From a virus: a DNA stretch of 38,775 nt. The notes below the pieces were generated by a model, which worked only from the letters and a program-made list of their open reading frames with translations, had not been told where the DNA came from and did not search any database. Position numbers and translations under genes: made by a program. Below, in pieces: positions 8,396 to 15,963 of this stretch. Position 1 is the first letter of the stretch. Each line of letters starts with the position of its first letter. Location of the stretch: positions 1 to 38,775 of IMG/VR virus record IMGVR_UViG_3300045950_000166. The stretch is one strand, 5' to 3'.

Positions 8396-8617
8396 ATGAC
8401 CAAGTCCCGAAACACCGCTTCCGCCCTCGACGCTTTCATCGCCAAGAAGGCGGAGATCGACGCGATGCTGGAGCGCATCAAGGTGCTGAGCGACGACCAT
8501 TTCGACACCAGCCCCGACGAGATCAACTGGGGCCACGTCGGGACACTCACGCACTACGCCGAGCTCCTGAAGCGCATCACCGACGCCGCCTTCAAGGAGG
8601 GCGAGCACGCCGATTGA
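8396..8617 (+). CDS. Small conserved prophage protein, unknown function
   Basis: 73 aa, starting MTKSRNTASALDAFIAKKAE. A GGAG site lies about six bases before the ATG. It is acidic and helical with a central DEINWGHVGTLTHYAELLKR. Similar short proteins occur next to DUF3489 and recombinase cassettes in alphaproteobacterial islands as far as I recall, but I know of no function. There is no membrane segment, signal or Cys cluster. It is the first of three co-directional small genes that end at the hairpin at 9536. Confidence 0.7.
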   Translation: MTKSRNTASALDAFIAKKAEIDAMLERIKVLSDDHFDTSPDEINWGHVGTLTHYAELLKRITDAAFKEGEHAD

Positions 8618-8720
8618 GCCTGCCGCTTCCTGCCGTCGCCCCGTTGGGTTCGCCCTTGGGGCTCGGGGCAGTAGAAGGTCCGCGATGGTCGCGCGCCTCT
8701 CCTGAAGAAGGATTGCCCCA

Positions 8721-9266
8721 ATGACCAAACTCTCCGACACCCAGACGATCGTCCTTAGCGCCGCCGCGCAGCGCGCGAACATGCTGGCGCTACCGCTCCC
8801 AAAGAACCTCAAGGGCGGCGCCGCGCAGAAGGTGATCGCTTCGCTCCTCAAGCAGGGCCTGCTTGAAGAGATCGATGCCAACACGCGCATCGGCGAACAC
8901 ATCTGGCGCGAGACCGGCGACGGCCACGGCGTCACACTCGCGATCACCGAGCACGGGCTCGCCGCCATCGGCATCGAGCCGGAGGCCTCGCGTGAGCCTG
9001 CGGAGCGGAAGCATGGCGTTCCCGCTGCCGCCAAGGCGTCAACGGAGCCGAAGGTCCGCGAGGGCAGCAAGCAGGCCCAGCTGATCGCCATGCTGCAGAG
9101 CGCCGACGGAGCAACCATCGCCGAAATCGCTTCCGCATTCGGGTGGCAGCCGCACACCGTGCGCGGCGCCATCGCCGGGGCGCTCAAGAAGAAGCTCGGG
9201 CTCGACGTGACCTCGGAGAAGGTCGAAGGACGCGGTCGGGTCTACCGCCTCAGCCGGGAGGGTTGA
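8721..9266 (+). CDS. DUF3489 domain protein with C-terminal winged-helix
   Basis: 181 aa, starting MTKLSDTQTIVLSAAAQRAN, with an AAGGA site eight bases upstream. The N-terminal half reads like a helical DNA- or protein-binding unit (LNGGAAQKV-like LKGGAAQKVIASLLKQGL). Residues 115-178 are the DUF3489 winged helix: SKQAQLIAMLQSADGATIAE, then FGWQPHTVRGAIAGALKKK and GRGRVYRL. DUF3489 genes usually lie beside DUF2924 and a serine recombinase. Here those are about 15 kb away, at 24960-26740. A regulatory or DNA-binding role is inferred from the fold only. Confidence 0.85.
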   Translation: MTKLSDTQTIVLSAAAQRANMLALPLPKNLKGGAAQKVIASLLKQGLLEEIDANTRIGEHIWRETGDGHGVTLAITEHGLAAIGIEPEASREPAERKHGVPAAAKASTEPKVREGSKQAQLIAMLQSADGATIAEIASAFGWQPHTVRGAIAGALKKKLGLDVTSEKVEGRGRVYRLSREG

Positions 9267-9270
9267 GGCC

Positions 9271-9516
9271 ATGGTGAGGATCACCATCCACGACCGTCTC
9301 GTCGCCGCCCTGCAGCACCGAGGCGAAGCGATCATCGCCGACACCCGCTCGACCCGCTACACGGTCCTCACGCGAACGCGCCGAGAAACCGGCGAGCAGG
9401 TCGGCTTCTATTTTGTCGACCGTGCCGGTGCGCTCCGGGCCGGCCGCACGGTGGCCGAGAGCCGACCGGTGGGCGCCGACTTCCGGACGAAGCTGCTCGG
9501 CATAACGACCAGCTGA
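9271..9516 (+). CDS. Hypothetical protein, 81 aa
   Basis: I do not recognise this protein. It starts MVRITIHDRLVAALQHRGEA, is basic, and is predicted beta-rich (YTVLTRTRRETGEQVGFYFVD). It begins four bases after the DUF3489 stop, behind GGGAGG and GAGG sequences, so it is co-transcribed. It has no Cys, signal or membrane segment. It ends twenty bases before the strong hairpin at 9536. Confidence 0.65.
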   Translation: MVRITIHDRLVAALQHRGEAIIADTRSTRYTVLTRTRRETGEQVGFYFVDRAGALRAGRTVAESRPVGADFRTKLLGITTS

Positions 9517-9535
9517 CACGTCATCATCACTGAGC

Positions 9536-9565
9536 CGCCGCTGCCCGCCATGGGCGGCGGCGTTT
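9536..9565 (+). terminator. Hairpin terminator between convergent genes
   Basis: CGCCGCTGCCC (9536-9546) pairs with GGGCGGCGGCG (9552-9562): eleven pairs including one G-T, with a five-base loop, then TTT. It lies between the stop of the plus-strand operon (9516) and that of the minus-strand operon (9569). The T tract is short, but the stem is very strong and may serve both directions. Confidence 0.7.
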
Positions 9566-9568
9566 CGC

Positions 9569-9790
9569 TTATGCATTCCAAGAGCGCATCCTCTCGAACA
9601 TGCGCCGCACGGCATAGCTGCGCGCCACGGATACCAGCGTGAACAGAGCGCCGATCAACAGATTGTCACTCAGGGACACCTGCAGATCGAACAGCGGGAA
9701 GACCGCGATCTGGGTCAGCACGGCCACGCCGTAACCGATCGCGACATTGCTCAATGCCTCGATCAAGGACATTCGGCGCGACTGCATCAT
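9569..9790 (-). CDS. DUF7220 family small membrane protein
   Basis: 73 aa, starting MMQSRRMSLIEALSNVAIGY. Two hydrophobic segments (about residues 14-33 and 41-60) are separated by a short polar turn, and the tail is Arg-rich (RSYAVRRMFERMR). The pattern matches DUF7220, a two-span protein common in alphaproteobacterial phages and islands. The start overlaps the stop of the methyltransferase gene by four bases (ATGA). Its function is unknown; a role at the inner membrane, such as superinfection control or lysis, would be a guess. Confidence 0.8.
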   Translation of the reverse strand: MMQSRRMSLIEALSNVAIGYGVAVLTQIAVFPLFDLQVSLSDNLLIGALFTLVSVARSYAVRRMFERMRSWNA

Positions 9791-11109
9791 GCGGCGTCCT
9801 GATCGCTGTCACGAGCGCCGACGCGCTCGGTCTTCACCTCGTCGAAGCTGCGATTCTCGCCGTCCAGCCTTGCCGATTTCCCCGTGAAGGCCTGCCAGCG
9901 GTTGACGATCACGTCACAAAAGGTCTCGGAGAGTTCGAGGCCGAAGACGCGTCTCCCCGTCCGCTCGCCTGCGATGAGTTGCGAGCCCGAGCCCGAGAAC
10001 GGCTCGTAGCAGATTTCGCCTGGCACCGTGTGCAGTTCCATCGGCAGTGTGAATACGCGCACCGGTTTCGAGGTCGGGTGCTCCCGCGTCTCGATCTCGC
10101 TCGACGGGATGGACCACACCGTCGTCGGCCAGTTCTCGAAGCCTTCGCGGTTGACGCGCGGCTTGTTGCCCGAGCGCCAGCCGAACAGGCACGGCTCGTG
10201 CGCCCACAGCATGATCGAGCGCGTGAGCACCGGACGGCTCTTGGCCCAGATGATCTGTTGGTGATGCAGAACGTCGAATTTGGACCAGCAGGCTTCCAGC
10301 ATCGCCTGGCGCCGCGAGGCATGCCAGCAATACCAGGCCGCGCCCTCCTTGATGGCGCAGTCGATGGCGACCTGCATGAACGCTTCATAGAACTGCGGCC
10401 CCTGAGATGAATCGTCCCAGTGCTTCTGCTCGATGTAGTCCTCGGACCAGTCCTTGTTCGCGATCTTCTTGGCGCGGGCGGACGCGTTCTTCTTCGTCGG
10501 ATGGTTGGTGCCGTCATAGTCGACGAGATAGGGCGGATCGGTCGCAAACAGCGCGGCGCGCTCGCCGTTCATCAGTCGGATGACATCCTCGGCCGAGGTC
10601 GAGTCCCCGCAGAGCAGGCGGTGGTCCCCGAGGATCCAGAGATCGCCGCGGCGGGTGACGGGCGTGGCGGGCGGCTCCGGAACCTCGTCTTCGTCCGCCA
10701 GCCCCTCGACGGGCGCCTCGGCCAGGAGACGGGCCAGTTCGTCGTCCTCGAAACCGGTCAGCGCCAGGTCGAACTCGTCGAGCTTCAGATCGGCCAGTTC
10801 GAGCTTGAGCAGCTCGTCGTCCCAGCTCGCATTCTGATGCGAGCGGTTGTCCATCAGCCGGTAGGCGCGCAGCTGCGCCGGCGTCAGGCCATGCGCGACA
10901 TGCACCGGCACGCTCGTCATACCGAGCCGCTTGGCCGCCTCGTAGCGGGTATGGCCGACGACGATCACCATGTCCTCGTCGACGACGATCGGCTGACGCC
11001 AGCCGAACTCGGCCAGCGAGGCGGCGACCGTGGCGACAGCCTCCTCGTTGCGCCGCGGGTTGCGCGCATAGGGCACAAGCTTGTCGATCGGCGTTTCGAC
11101 GACGTCCAT
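9787..11109 (-). CDS. Site-specific DNA methyltransferase with N-terminal ParB-like domain
   Basis: 440 aa from the ATG at 11109 (MDVVETPIDKLVPYARNPRR). Residues 1-100 are a ParB/Srx-type nuclease-like domain (VVDEDMVIVVGHTRYEAAKRL). The C-terminal part is an adenine or N4-cytosine methyltransferase: ATDPPYLVDYDG with DPPY at 191-194, and FSGSGSQLIAGE near residue 375. The catalytic DPPY motif precedes the SAM-binding motif, which is the beta-group order. No restriction partner is adjacent, so it is an orphan phage enzyme; such enzymes commonly protect phage DNA or alter host methylation. It is the last large gene of the early minus-strand operon, coupled to DUF7220. Confidence 0.92.
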   Translation of the reverse strand: MDVVETPIDKLVPYARNPRRNEEAVATVAASLAEFGWRQPIVVDEDMVIVVGHTRYEAAKRLGMTSVPVHVAHGLTPAQLRAYRLMDNRSHQNASWDDELLKLELADLKLDEFDLALTGFEDDELARLLAEAPVEGLADEDEVPEPPATPVTRRGDLWILGDHRLLCGDSTSAEDVIRLMNGERAALFATDPPYLVDYDGTNHPTKKNASARAKKIANKDWSEDYIEQKHWDDSSQGPQFYEAFMQVAIDCAIKEGAAWYCWHASRRQAMLEACWSKFDVLHHQQIIWAKSRPVLTRSIMLWAHEPCLFGWRSGNKPRVNREGFENWPTTVWSIPSSEIETREHPTSKPVRVFTLPMELHTVPGEICYEPFSGSGSQLIAGERTGRRVFGLELSETFCDVIVNRWQAFTGKSARLDGENRSFDEVKTERVGARDSDQDAA

Positions 11110-11504
11110 GGTCGGTCCGGTGCGATGGGTGAAGGATCTGATCCGGCGGTCGCGAAAGCCCGCCGTTGTGCTGTGTCGGCGAAACGGGTCCCGCTTCGTC
11201 AACGCGCTCGAAACGAAACGCCCCCGACCGGCGGCTTCGCCATCGCCGAGGCACGCAGACGCCCAAGTGTTTGAATTAACGAGGCCAAGGATGCGGGCGA
11301 AACGAAATGGCCTATTTCGGCGCCGTCACTGGGCAAGCATCGCGCCATTGCCGCCAGCATACGATTTCGGCCAGGGAGGAACCGTGCATCTCGCCGGTCG
11401 GTGATCATCCCCGCACGCGGCTCACCCGAGCATACCCGAGAACTAACCCAAATCGCCGATGTGTGTCTCGCCGGGAAATGTCTCAGCAAAAATTGTCTCA
11501 CGCA
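11110..11504. other. 395-bp gap in the early operon; no firm gene
   Basis: The surrounding genes overlap by a few bases, so this gap is exceptional. One minus-strand frame (11199-11348, 49 aa, MARCLPSDGAEIGHFVSPAS onward) has acceptable codon use, but I see no clear ribosome site and do not call it. The DUF6362-proximal end carries three phased TGTCTC repeats. The promoter of the methyltransferase gene may be here. A decayed transposon fragment is the other option. Confidence 0.4.
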
Positions 11505-11508
11505 TCAA
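11464..11508. repeat. Three TGTCTC repeats at exact 15-bp spacing
   Basis: TGTCTC occurs at 11464, 11479 and 11494, each followed by nine variable bases. On the minus strand this reads as GAGACA repeats immediately after the DUF6362 stop. The regular spacing suggests repeated protein-binding sites, as at the ends of transposons with several transposase sites, or a tandem operator. No transposase gene is present in the window. Confidence 0.6.
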
Positions 11509-11945
11509 AATGAACTTGACGAGCGAACGCGGTCGACGAGGAAAGCGCGCGATCGCTTCGCCGGCACTTGCTGTCCGTTGAGCTTCCAGGTGATGACGCT
11601 GAGGCCGTACTCCCAGCGGCGGCACGCCGTGGCGCGGGAGATCCCGAAGCGCCAGCAGATCGGCTTCCACGGTGTGCCCTCGGCGCGCGCCCAGACCAGA
11701 CGGGCGTCGTCGGGCTCCAGCCATCTGAGCCAGGGCAGCGTCGCCTCCATGCGGCTGATGGCGTCCGGCAAGGGCGGCGGACGCTTCATGCGCGGCGGCT
11801 CCTGACCGACGAGATCAGCGAACTCGTGAACGATCTTCGGCCACACCGAGAAATAGCCCTGCACCCGAACCTCGGGCAGGCGCTTCATGACGTCGGCAGC
11901 TTCGATCAACCGCTCCTCGACCTGTTCACGAGTCCAATCAGCCAT
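11505..11945 (-). CDS. DUF6362 family protein
   Basis: 146 aa from the ATG at 11945 (MADWTREQVEERLIEAADVM); the frame is open further upstream, but that part overlaps the preceding gene. Core motifs are VQGYFSVWPKIVHEFADLVGQEPP, given here as its parts VQGYFSVWP and EFADLVGQEPP, then WLRWLEPDDARLVWARAEG and WKPICWRFGISRATACRRWE. The last is a helix-turn-helix-like segment. The family is confined to alphaproteobacterial phages and islands as far as I know and may bind DNA. The start overlaps the preceding 66-aa gene by eight bases. The final residues (RVRSSSSF) lie right next to the phased TGTCTC repeats and may be altered relative to relatives. Confidence 0.85.
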   Translation of the reverse strand: MADWTREQVEERLIEAADVMKRLPEVRVQGYFSVWPKIVHEFADLVGQEPPRMKRPPPLPDAISRMEATLPWLRWLEPDDARLVWARAEGTPWKPICWRFGISRATACRRWEYGLSVITWKLNGQQVPAKRSRAFLVDRVRSSSSF

Positions 11946-12138
11946 GCCGATGCTCCGTCGGCTGGCGCCGTCCGCCATAGAGCTTCTCGCCGAGCTGGCG
12001 AACGAGTTCCCGCTCGGGCCAGGTGAGGCGCGGATCGGTGGGGCTGACGACGAGGAGGCCCTGCTCGCGCCAGCCCTCCCGCTTGACCTCTTCGGCCGAC
12101 CGGCGTTCGCCGCCATATCCTTTCGGCAGCCATCTCAT
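11938..12138 (-). CDS. Small phage protein, 66 aa, unknown function
   Basis: It starts MRWLPKGYGGERRSAEEVKR and includes LVVSPTDPRLTWPERELVRQ. I do not recognise a named family, but the position between DUF6378 and DUF6362 genes and the 4- and 8-base overlaps on both sides show it is a real, coupled gene. It is basic, soluble and helical in its second half. Confidence 0.75.
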   Translation of the reverse strand: MRWLPKGYGGERRSAEEVKREGWREQGLLVVSPTDPRLTWPERELVRQLGEKLYGGRRQPTEHRHG

Positions 12139-12392
12139 CGTCCGACCTCCTGCAGCACCGCTGCATAGCCGGCGATGTCGAGGATCGAATCCTGATGCTT
12201 GGGATTGTGCCCTAGCCGCGCCAGCTTCAGATCGATGAGGCAGAGCACGACCTCCGCCGGCGTGATGGGTCGGCCGAGCGTGATCGACCAGCGTCTGGCG
12301 ACCACGGCCATCGCGGTGGCCGGTTCGCCGTATATCTTGCGGCGCTCGGCGACGACCGACGCGGCATGCCTGAGCATCGTCTCCCCGCTCAT
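12135..12392 (-). CDS. DUF6378 family protein
   Basis: 85 aa from the ATG at 12392 (MSGETMLRHAASVVAERRKI). The signature is AERRKIYGEP near residue 20, then RRWSITLGRPITPAEVVLCL and IDLKLARLGHNPKHQDSILD, ending in IAGYAAVLQEV. It resembles small all-helical proteins of the MazG/dATP pyrophosphohydrolase-like group that occur in phage replication operons; that similarity is my inference. The stop overlaps the next start by four bases. Confidence 0.85.
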   Translation of the reverse strand: MSGETMLRHAASVVAERRKIYGEPATAMAVVARRWSITLGRPITPAEVVLCLIDLKLARLGHNPKHQDSILDIAGYAAVLQEVGR

Positions 12393-12928
12393 CGCACACC
12401 TCCATCGGTCTCGATGGCCCACAGCAGGATGGCGATGGCGTCGGCTTCATTATCGTCCGCGGGTGAGAAGCCGCGGGCGCGAACGGCGGCCATGACGGCG
12501 GCCTTGTCGGCGTTGCCCTTGGCGGCGACGTGCCGCTTGATCGTGCCGACGGGAACGCCCTGATAGGCGATTGCGTGGCTCTCACACCAGGCGCTCAACG
12601 TCGCCAGGAAACCGCCATAGAGATGGGCGGCATCGGTGCCGACATGCCGACGAACCTCCTCAAAATAGATCGCCGCTAGACCGCCGGCGTCGGCAGCGAT
12701 CTGGTCCAGCCAGCTCCGGAAGCGCAGGTAGCGCATGCCGCCGCCGTCATAGCGGCTCGGCCGGAACGAGACCGTGCCGCTCGTGATCAGGCCGTCATGG
12801 CTGCGCAGTGCCCAGCCGGTCGTGGTGCCGAGATCGAGGCTGAGAATGGCGCGATGCGCATGAGCCGGATGCGGACGGAATGCGATGGCCCCTGCTGCGG
12901 CGGGGCCGGTTTCGATGGTCGAGATCAT
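12389..12928 (-). CDS. RuvC-like crossover junction endonuclease
   Basis: 179 aa from the ATG at 12928, which has GGAG seven bases upstream. RNase H-fold residues are visible: SLDLGTTTGWAL with Asp 32, IYFEEV with Glu 90-91, and a C-terminal DDNEADAIAILLWAI with Asp 159 and Asp 163. These match phage RuvC-type Holliday junction resolvases. They would resolve branched intermediates before packaging, together with the Sak4-like annealase upstream. An alternative in-frame ATG at 13036 has a stronger AAGGAGG site and would add 36 residues (MGMLRKLGRLPAAATGPPRW onward), which look less conserved. Confidence 0.85.
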   Translation of the reverse strand: MISTIETGPAAAGAIAFRPHPAHAHRAILSLDLGTTTGWALRSHDGLITSGTVSFRPSRYDGGGMRYLRFRSWLDQIAADAGGLAAIYFEEVRRHVGTDAAHLYGGFLATLSAWCESHAIAYQGVPVGTIKRHVAAKGNADKAAVMAAVRARGFSPADDNEADAIAILLWAIETDGGVR

Positions 12929-13035
12929 GATTGTCTCCAATGAGCGCGAGCAAGGGTCGGGTTTCGGATCGAAGACCCATCGCGGCGGACCGGTCGCGGC
13001 GGCCGGGAGACGGCCGAGTTTTCGGAGCATGCCCA

Positions 13036-15963
13036 TCAGAGCACCTCCTTGAGCCAGTCCGGCGCGGCGCCGTTCGGGGAACGTGGTGAGGGATGTTCCC
13101 CCGCACGTTCCCCGGTGCAAGCCGTTGACGAACAAGCGCTTTGGGAAGGTGACGAAGGTGGGGAACGTTTTTCCCCATCCTCCATCGCGTGGGCGCAGCC
13201 GCGCACATGCGTTAGTGTCGAAAAACGTTCCCCATGTTCCCCACGTTCCCCGGAGCCTTTTGTTTCAATGGGTTGTGCCGGGGAACGTTGGTTTTCGACG
13301 TTCCCCTTTTCGGCGCAACGTTCCCCGCCCGATGCCGCGACACCTTGCGGAAAACGTTCCCCACGTTCCCCTTCGATCGTGAGCTGCCAGCGCTTGGCCT
13401 GATGGGAGACCCCCAGCGTGCGCACGCGCATCTTGCGGCCGTCGATGTCGAAGACCCGGTCGCGCATGCGGGCGAGCGCCTTGCCGAGCCGTGTGCGCTG
13501 TGACCGGTCGCCCCCGGCGCCCAGCGGCAGCGGGGGCTCGCAGGCCAACGCCACCTCATAGAGATCGCCGGTGCCGACCTCTGCCGTCCCGAAGCGGTCC
13601 CACCAGCCGCCGATGAAGCTGCGCCAGATCGCGCCCTCGCCGTCGGCGGCAGCGAGCATCTCGTCGAGGTTGGCGAGAAACCCTTCGATCCCGGCCACCT
13701 CGAGGACGCCGCCCATGATGCGCGACCAGCTCTCGTAGCTCCCGATCATGCGCGCGCCCCGTGGACGGCCGGCGGCCAGCCAGGCCCGGCACAGCGTGAG
13801 GCAGGCCGCGACGAGGCGCGGCCGGTTGGCGCGGACCCAGCTCATGAGATCGGGGTGCCGGAACCCCTCGCGCCGCCAGGGTTGATCGACCCGGGCGTCG
13901 AGGCGGATGCGCACGATGCGGCGCGCCATCTCGTTGGAGAATTCGGGATTGTTGCCGGTCGCGATCCAGACGCAGCGGATCGGCAATCGCGTCATCTCGG
14001 ACGCCCCGAGAATGCGGTCCTCCCAGAAGGGCGCGGTGAGCGCTGCCGCGAGCGCCGAGGAGTCGAGTGGGTGACGCAGATTGTCGATGAGCACGATCGA
14101 GGGAATTTGGCGGAGCTTGGCGGTCAGCCGCTTGCGCCACTCTTCGTCGTCGCGGCCCTCGGTCATCACGGAGGCGCTGACGCCGGTGAGCACGGTCGCG
14201 ATCGCGTCGACCATCAGGGTCGCGCCGGTGCCGGGTGTCGGCTTCTCGATCAGATGAAGCGGCGTCGGCGCGTCGATCATGGCGCGAAGAAAGCCGAGCA
14301 GCATCAGGGCAACGGCATGCGCCCGCTCCGCGTGGCCGGTGAAGGGGAACTCGCCCAGCATGTCGTCGACGATGAGACTGCGCGCGGTCGCGATCTCCGC
14401 CGGCGACGGGCGCTCCGGCACCTGCGGCACGGCAAAGCCTGGTGTCGGCTGGTAGAGCAGCCGCGCATCGGGGTGGTAGCCGGGCTCGGTCAGGAGGGCG
14501 CCATTGCGGCCGAAGACCGGCGTGGTGACGATCCCCGCCAGGACCGGCAGGCCGGGATCGGGCGTCGCCAGCAGCGACTTGATGAGCGGCGTCGGCGGAT
14601 GCGCGGGAACGAGATCGCCGTTTCGCGCCAGACGCCGCCAATCGGCGAGCTTGGCCAGCATGTGGCGCAGGCGCTCTTCCGTCACCGGCCGGGCCATGGG
14701 CAGGCCGTCATCGTCGTGCACGGCCCATGTCGGCATGCCGCCGCTGCGAAAGAGCCAGGGCGTCCTGTTCGAGGCGAGCAGCAAACCCCAGCTGCGTGCA
14801 TGGGCGCGGGCGAGATCGCCCTCATCGGCGCGCAGTTGCGGCAAGCGCCCCTGGGGCTCGACGAAGCCGATCGGGCGGTTTCGGGCGCCATCCTGCGCAT
14901 CCGTGCCATCCGCCACTGCACACGGCTCGGCCGCGTCGATGATCTGACGGACAGCCTCCGCGCCGTCACGCATCAGGAGGTCGTTGAAGTCATCGCCTTC
15001 CGCTCGCGGCAGGGCGATGGCGACGCTGCGGCCTTCGGCGACGAGACGCCGCGCCGCCGCCTCGGCTGCACGAAGGCCCGCTCCCGACGCATCGTGGTCG
15101 GCGAGCAGAACCACACGCCGGGCCTCCGGCGGCAGGACGACCTGTTCGAGATTGGTGGCCGAGAGCGTTGCCCATACCGCCATGCCCGGACAGGCCGTCA
15201 TCACGGCGAGCGCCGTCTCGATGCCTTCGCTGAGACCAAGGACAGCGTCGTCGCCGATCGGCGCCAGCCGCACCGCGCCGCCGCCGACCCGGCCCAGCAT
15301 CTTCTTCGGCTTTTCGACCTCGGCCTTCGTCGCTCCATCCGGGCGCAGGTAGATGCGGTGCAGGGCAACCACGCTGCCGGAGCGATCGCGAACCAGGCCG
15401 ACGATGGCCGGGAACCCGGTCCTCGTATCCCAATGCGCGAGATCCGGATGGAACAGTAGGTCGGACGGTGGCGGGACCGTGAGACCTCGCGCGCGCAGAT
15501 AGGCCTCACCCGGTGTGCCGGCGATCGGGAGGGCCCGCGAGAGGATGATCTCGATTTCTCGGGCAGAGTCTTTCTCCGGCTTCGCGGAAGCCGCCGAGGG
15601 TTCGCGACGCGCTGGCGCGGCGGCCGACCATCCGACGAGATCGGCGGCATAGGCGAAGAGGTCGCGGCCCTTGAAGCCGGTCGCCTGTTCAAGCGTGCTC
15701 AGCGGCCCGCCGCCCTGGCCGCCGTCGAAGTCGATCCAGTCGCCGGCGTGCTCGCCTCTGAGCGTGATCACGCAGGAGCCGTTCTTTCGCGGCGCCGCGC
15801 CATTGATGTTGGCGAGACGCCATTCGTCCCCGTTGCGCCGGCCGTTTGGAAAGTGCTGCGGCACCCAGGCGCCGGTCCTGTCACGCAGGCCAGCCACGAT
15901 GGCGTCGAGATCGTAATGGACCGCAGGCGTTCTGGCGGGTGCGATGTCGTTGAAGTCAATCAA
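13036..15963 (-). CDS. Phage primase-helicase with Toprim domain
   Basis: 975 aa. The N-terminal 90 residues carry a DUF7146-like/primase zinc-less head (DEWRLANINGAAPRKNGSC, GDWIDFDGGQGGG). A Toprim domain follows, with LSEGIETALAVMTACPGMAV near residue 250 and VVLLADHDASGAGLRAAEAA near 285. The C-terminal half is an AAA-like ATPase. Its P-loop position reads KPTPGTGATLM at 574-584, where Ala 581 replaces the usual Lys, and it has a sensor-like WIATGNNPEF. The last 110 residues are low-complexity, encoded by an array of GGGGAACGT repeats. It would prime and unwind phage DNA. It overlaps the RecD-like gene by eight bases. Confidence 0.88.
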   Translation of the reverse strand: MIDFNDIAPARTPAVHYDLDAIVAGLRDRTGAWVPQHFPNGRRNGDEWRLANINGAAPRKNGSCVITLRGEHAGDWIDFDGGQGGGPLSTLEQATGFKGRDLFAYAADLVGWSAAAPARREPSAASAKPEKDSAREIEIILSRALPIAGTPGEAYLRARGLTVPPPSDLLFHPDLAHWDTRTGFPAIVGLVRDRSGSVVALHRIYLRPDGATKAEVEKPKKMLGRVGGGAVRLAPIGDDAVLGLSEGIETALAVMTACPGMAVWATLSATNLEQVVLPPEARRVVLLADHDASGAGLRAAEAAARRLVAEGRSVAIALPRAEGDDFNDLLMRDGAEAVRQIIDAAEPCAVADGTDAQDGARNRPIGFVEPQGRLPQLRADEGDLARAHARSWGLLLASNRTPWLFRSGGMPTWAVHDDDGLPMARPVTEERLRHMLAKLADWRRLARNGDLVPAHPPTPLIKSLLATPDPGLPVLAGIVTTPVFGRNGALLTEPGYHPDARLLYQPTPGFAVPQVPERPSPAEIATARSLIVDDMLGEFPFTGHAERAHAVALMLLGFLRAMIDAPTPLHLIEKPTPGTGATLMVDAIATVLTGVSASVMTEGRDDEEWRKRLTAKLRQIPSIVLIDNLRHPLDSSALAAALTAPFWEDRILGASEMTRLPIRCVWIATGNNPEFSNEMARRIVRIRLDARVDQPWRREGFRHPDLMSWVRANRPRLVAACLTLCRAWLAAGRPRGARMIGSYESWSRIMGGVLEVAGIEGFLANLDEMLAAADGEGAIWRSFIGGWWDRFGTAEVGTGDLYEVALACEPPLPLGAGGDRSQRTRLGKALARMRDRVFDIDGRKMRVRTLGVSHQAKRWQLTIEGERGERFPQGVAASGGERCAEKGNVENQRSPAQPIETKGSGERGEHGERFSTLTHVRGCAHAMEDGEKRSPPSSPSQSACSSTACTGERAGEHPSPRSPNGAAPDWLKEVL
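13076..13371. repeat. Array of twelve 9-bp GGGGAACGT motifs (candidate replication origin iterons)
   Basis: ACGTTCCCC or its complement occurs exactly at 13076, 13105, 13160, 13225, 13243, 13280, 13298, 13318, 13354 and 13363; ATGTTCCCC occurs at 13093 and 13234. Positions 13225-13251 are three copies in tandem and 13354-13371 are two. Nine copies lie in the primase coding direction and three are inverted (13076, 13160, 13280). The copies are read in different codon phases (Gly-Glu-Arg, Gly-Asn-Val, Arg-Ser-Pro), so the DNA word is conserved rather than a peptide. Lambda carries its origin iterons inside gene O in a comparable way. Confidence 0.85.

Noticed and set aside
11199-11348. Possible 49-aa minus-strand gene in the gap
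   Set aside because: Acceptable codon use but no clear ribosome site and no homologue I can recall; kept only as a note in the gap description.
13076-13371. CRISPR array
   Set aside because: The repeats are only 9 bp, lie in both orientations with irregular spacing and are inside a coding gene. The Cas4-like nuclease has no Cas neighbours.
13855-15459. Long open frame of 534 codons on the plus strand opposite the primase gene
   Set aside because: It is antisense to a gene with clear Toprim motifs, is Arg/Gly/Asp-rich without domains, and has no ribosome site. High G+C produces such frames.
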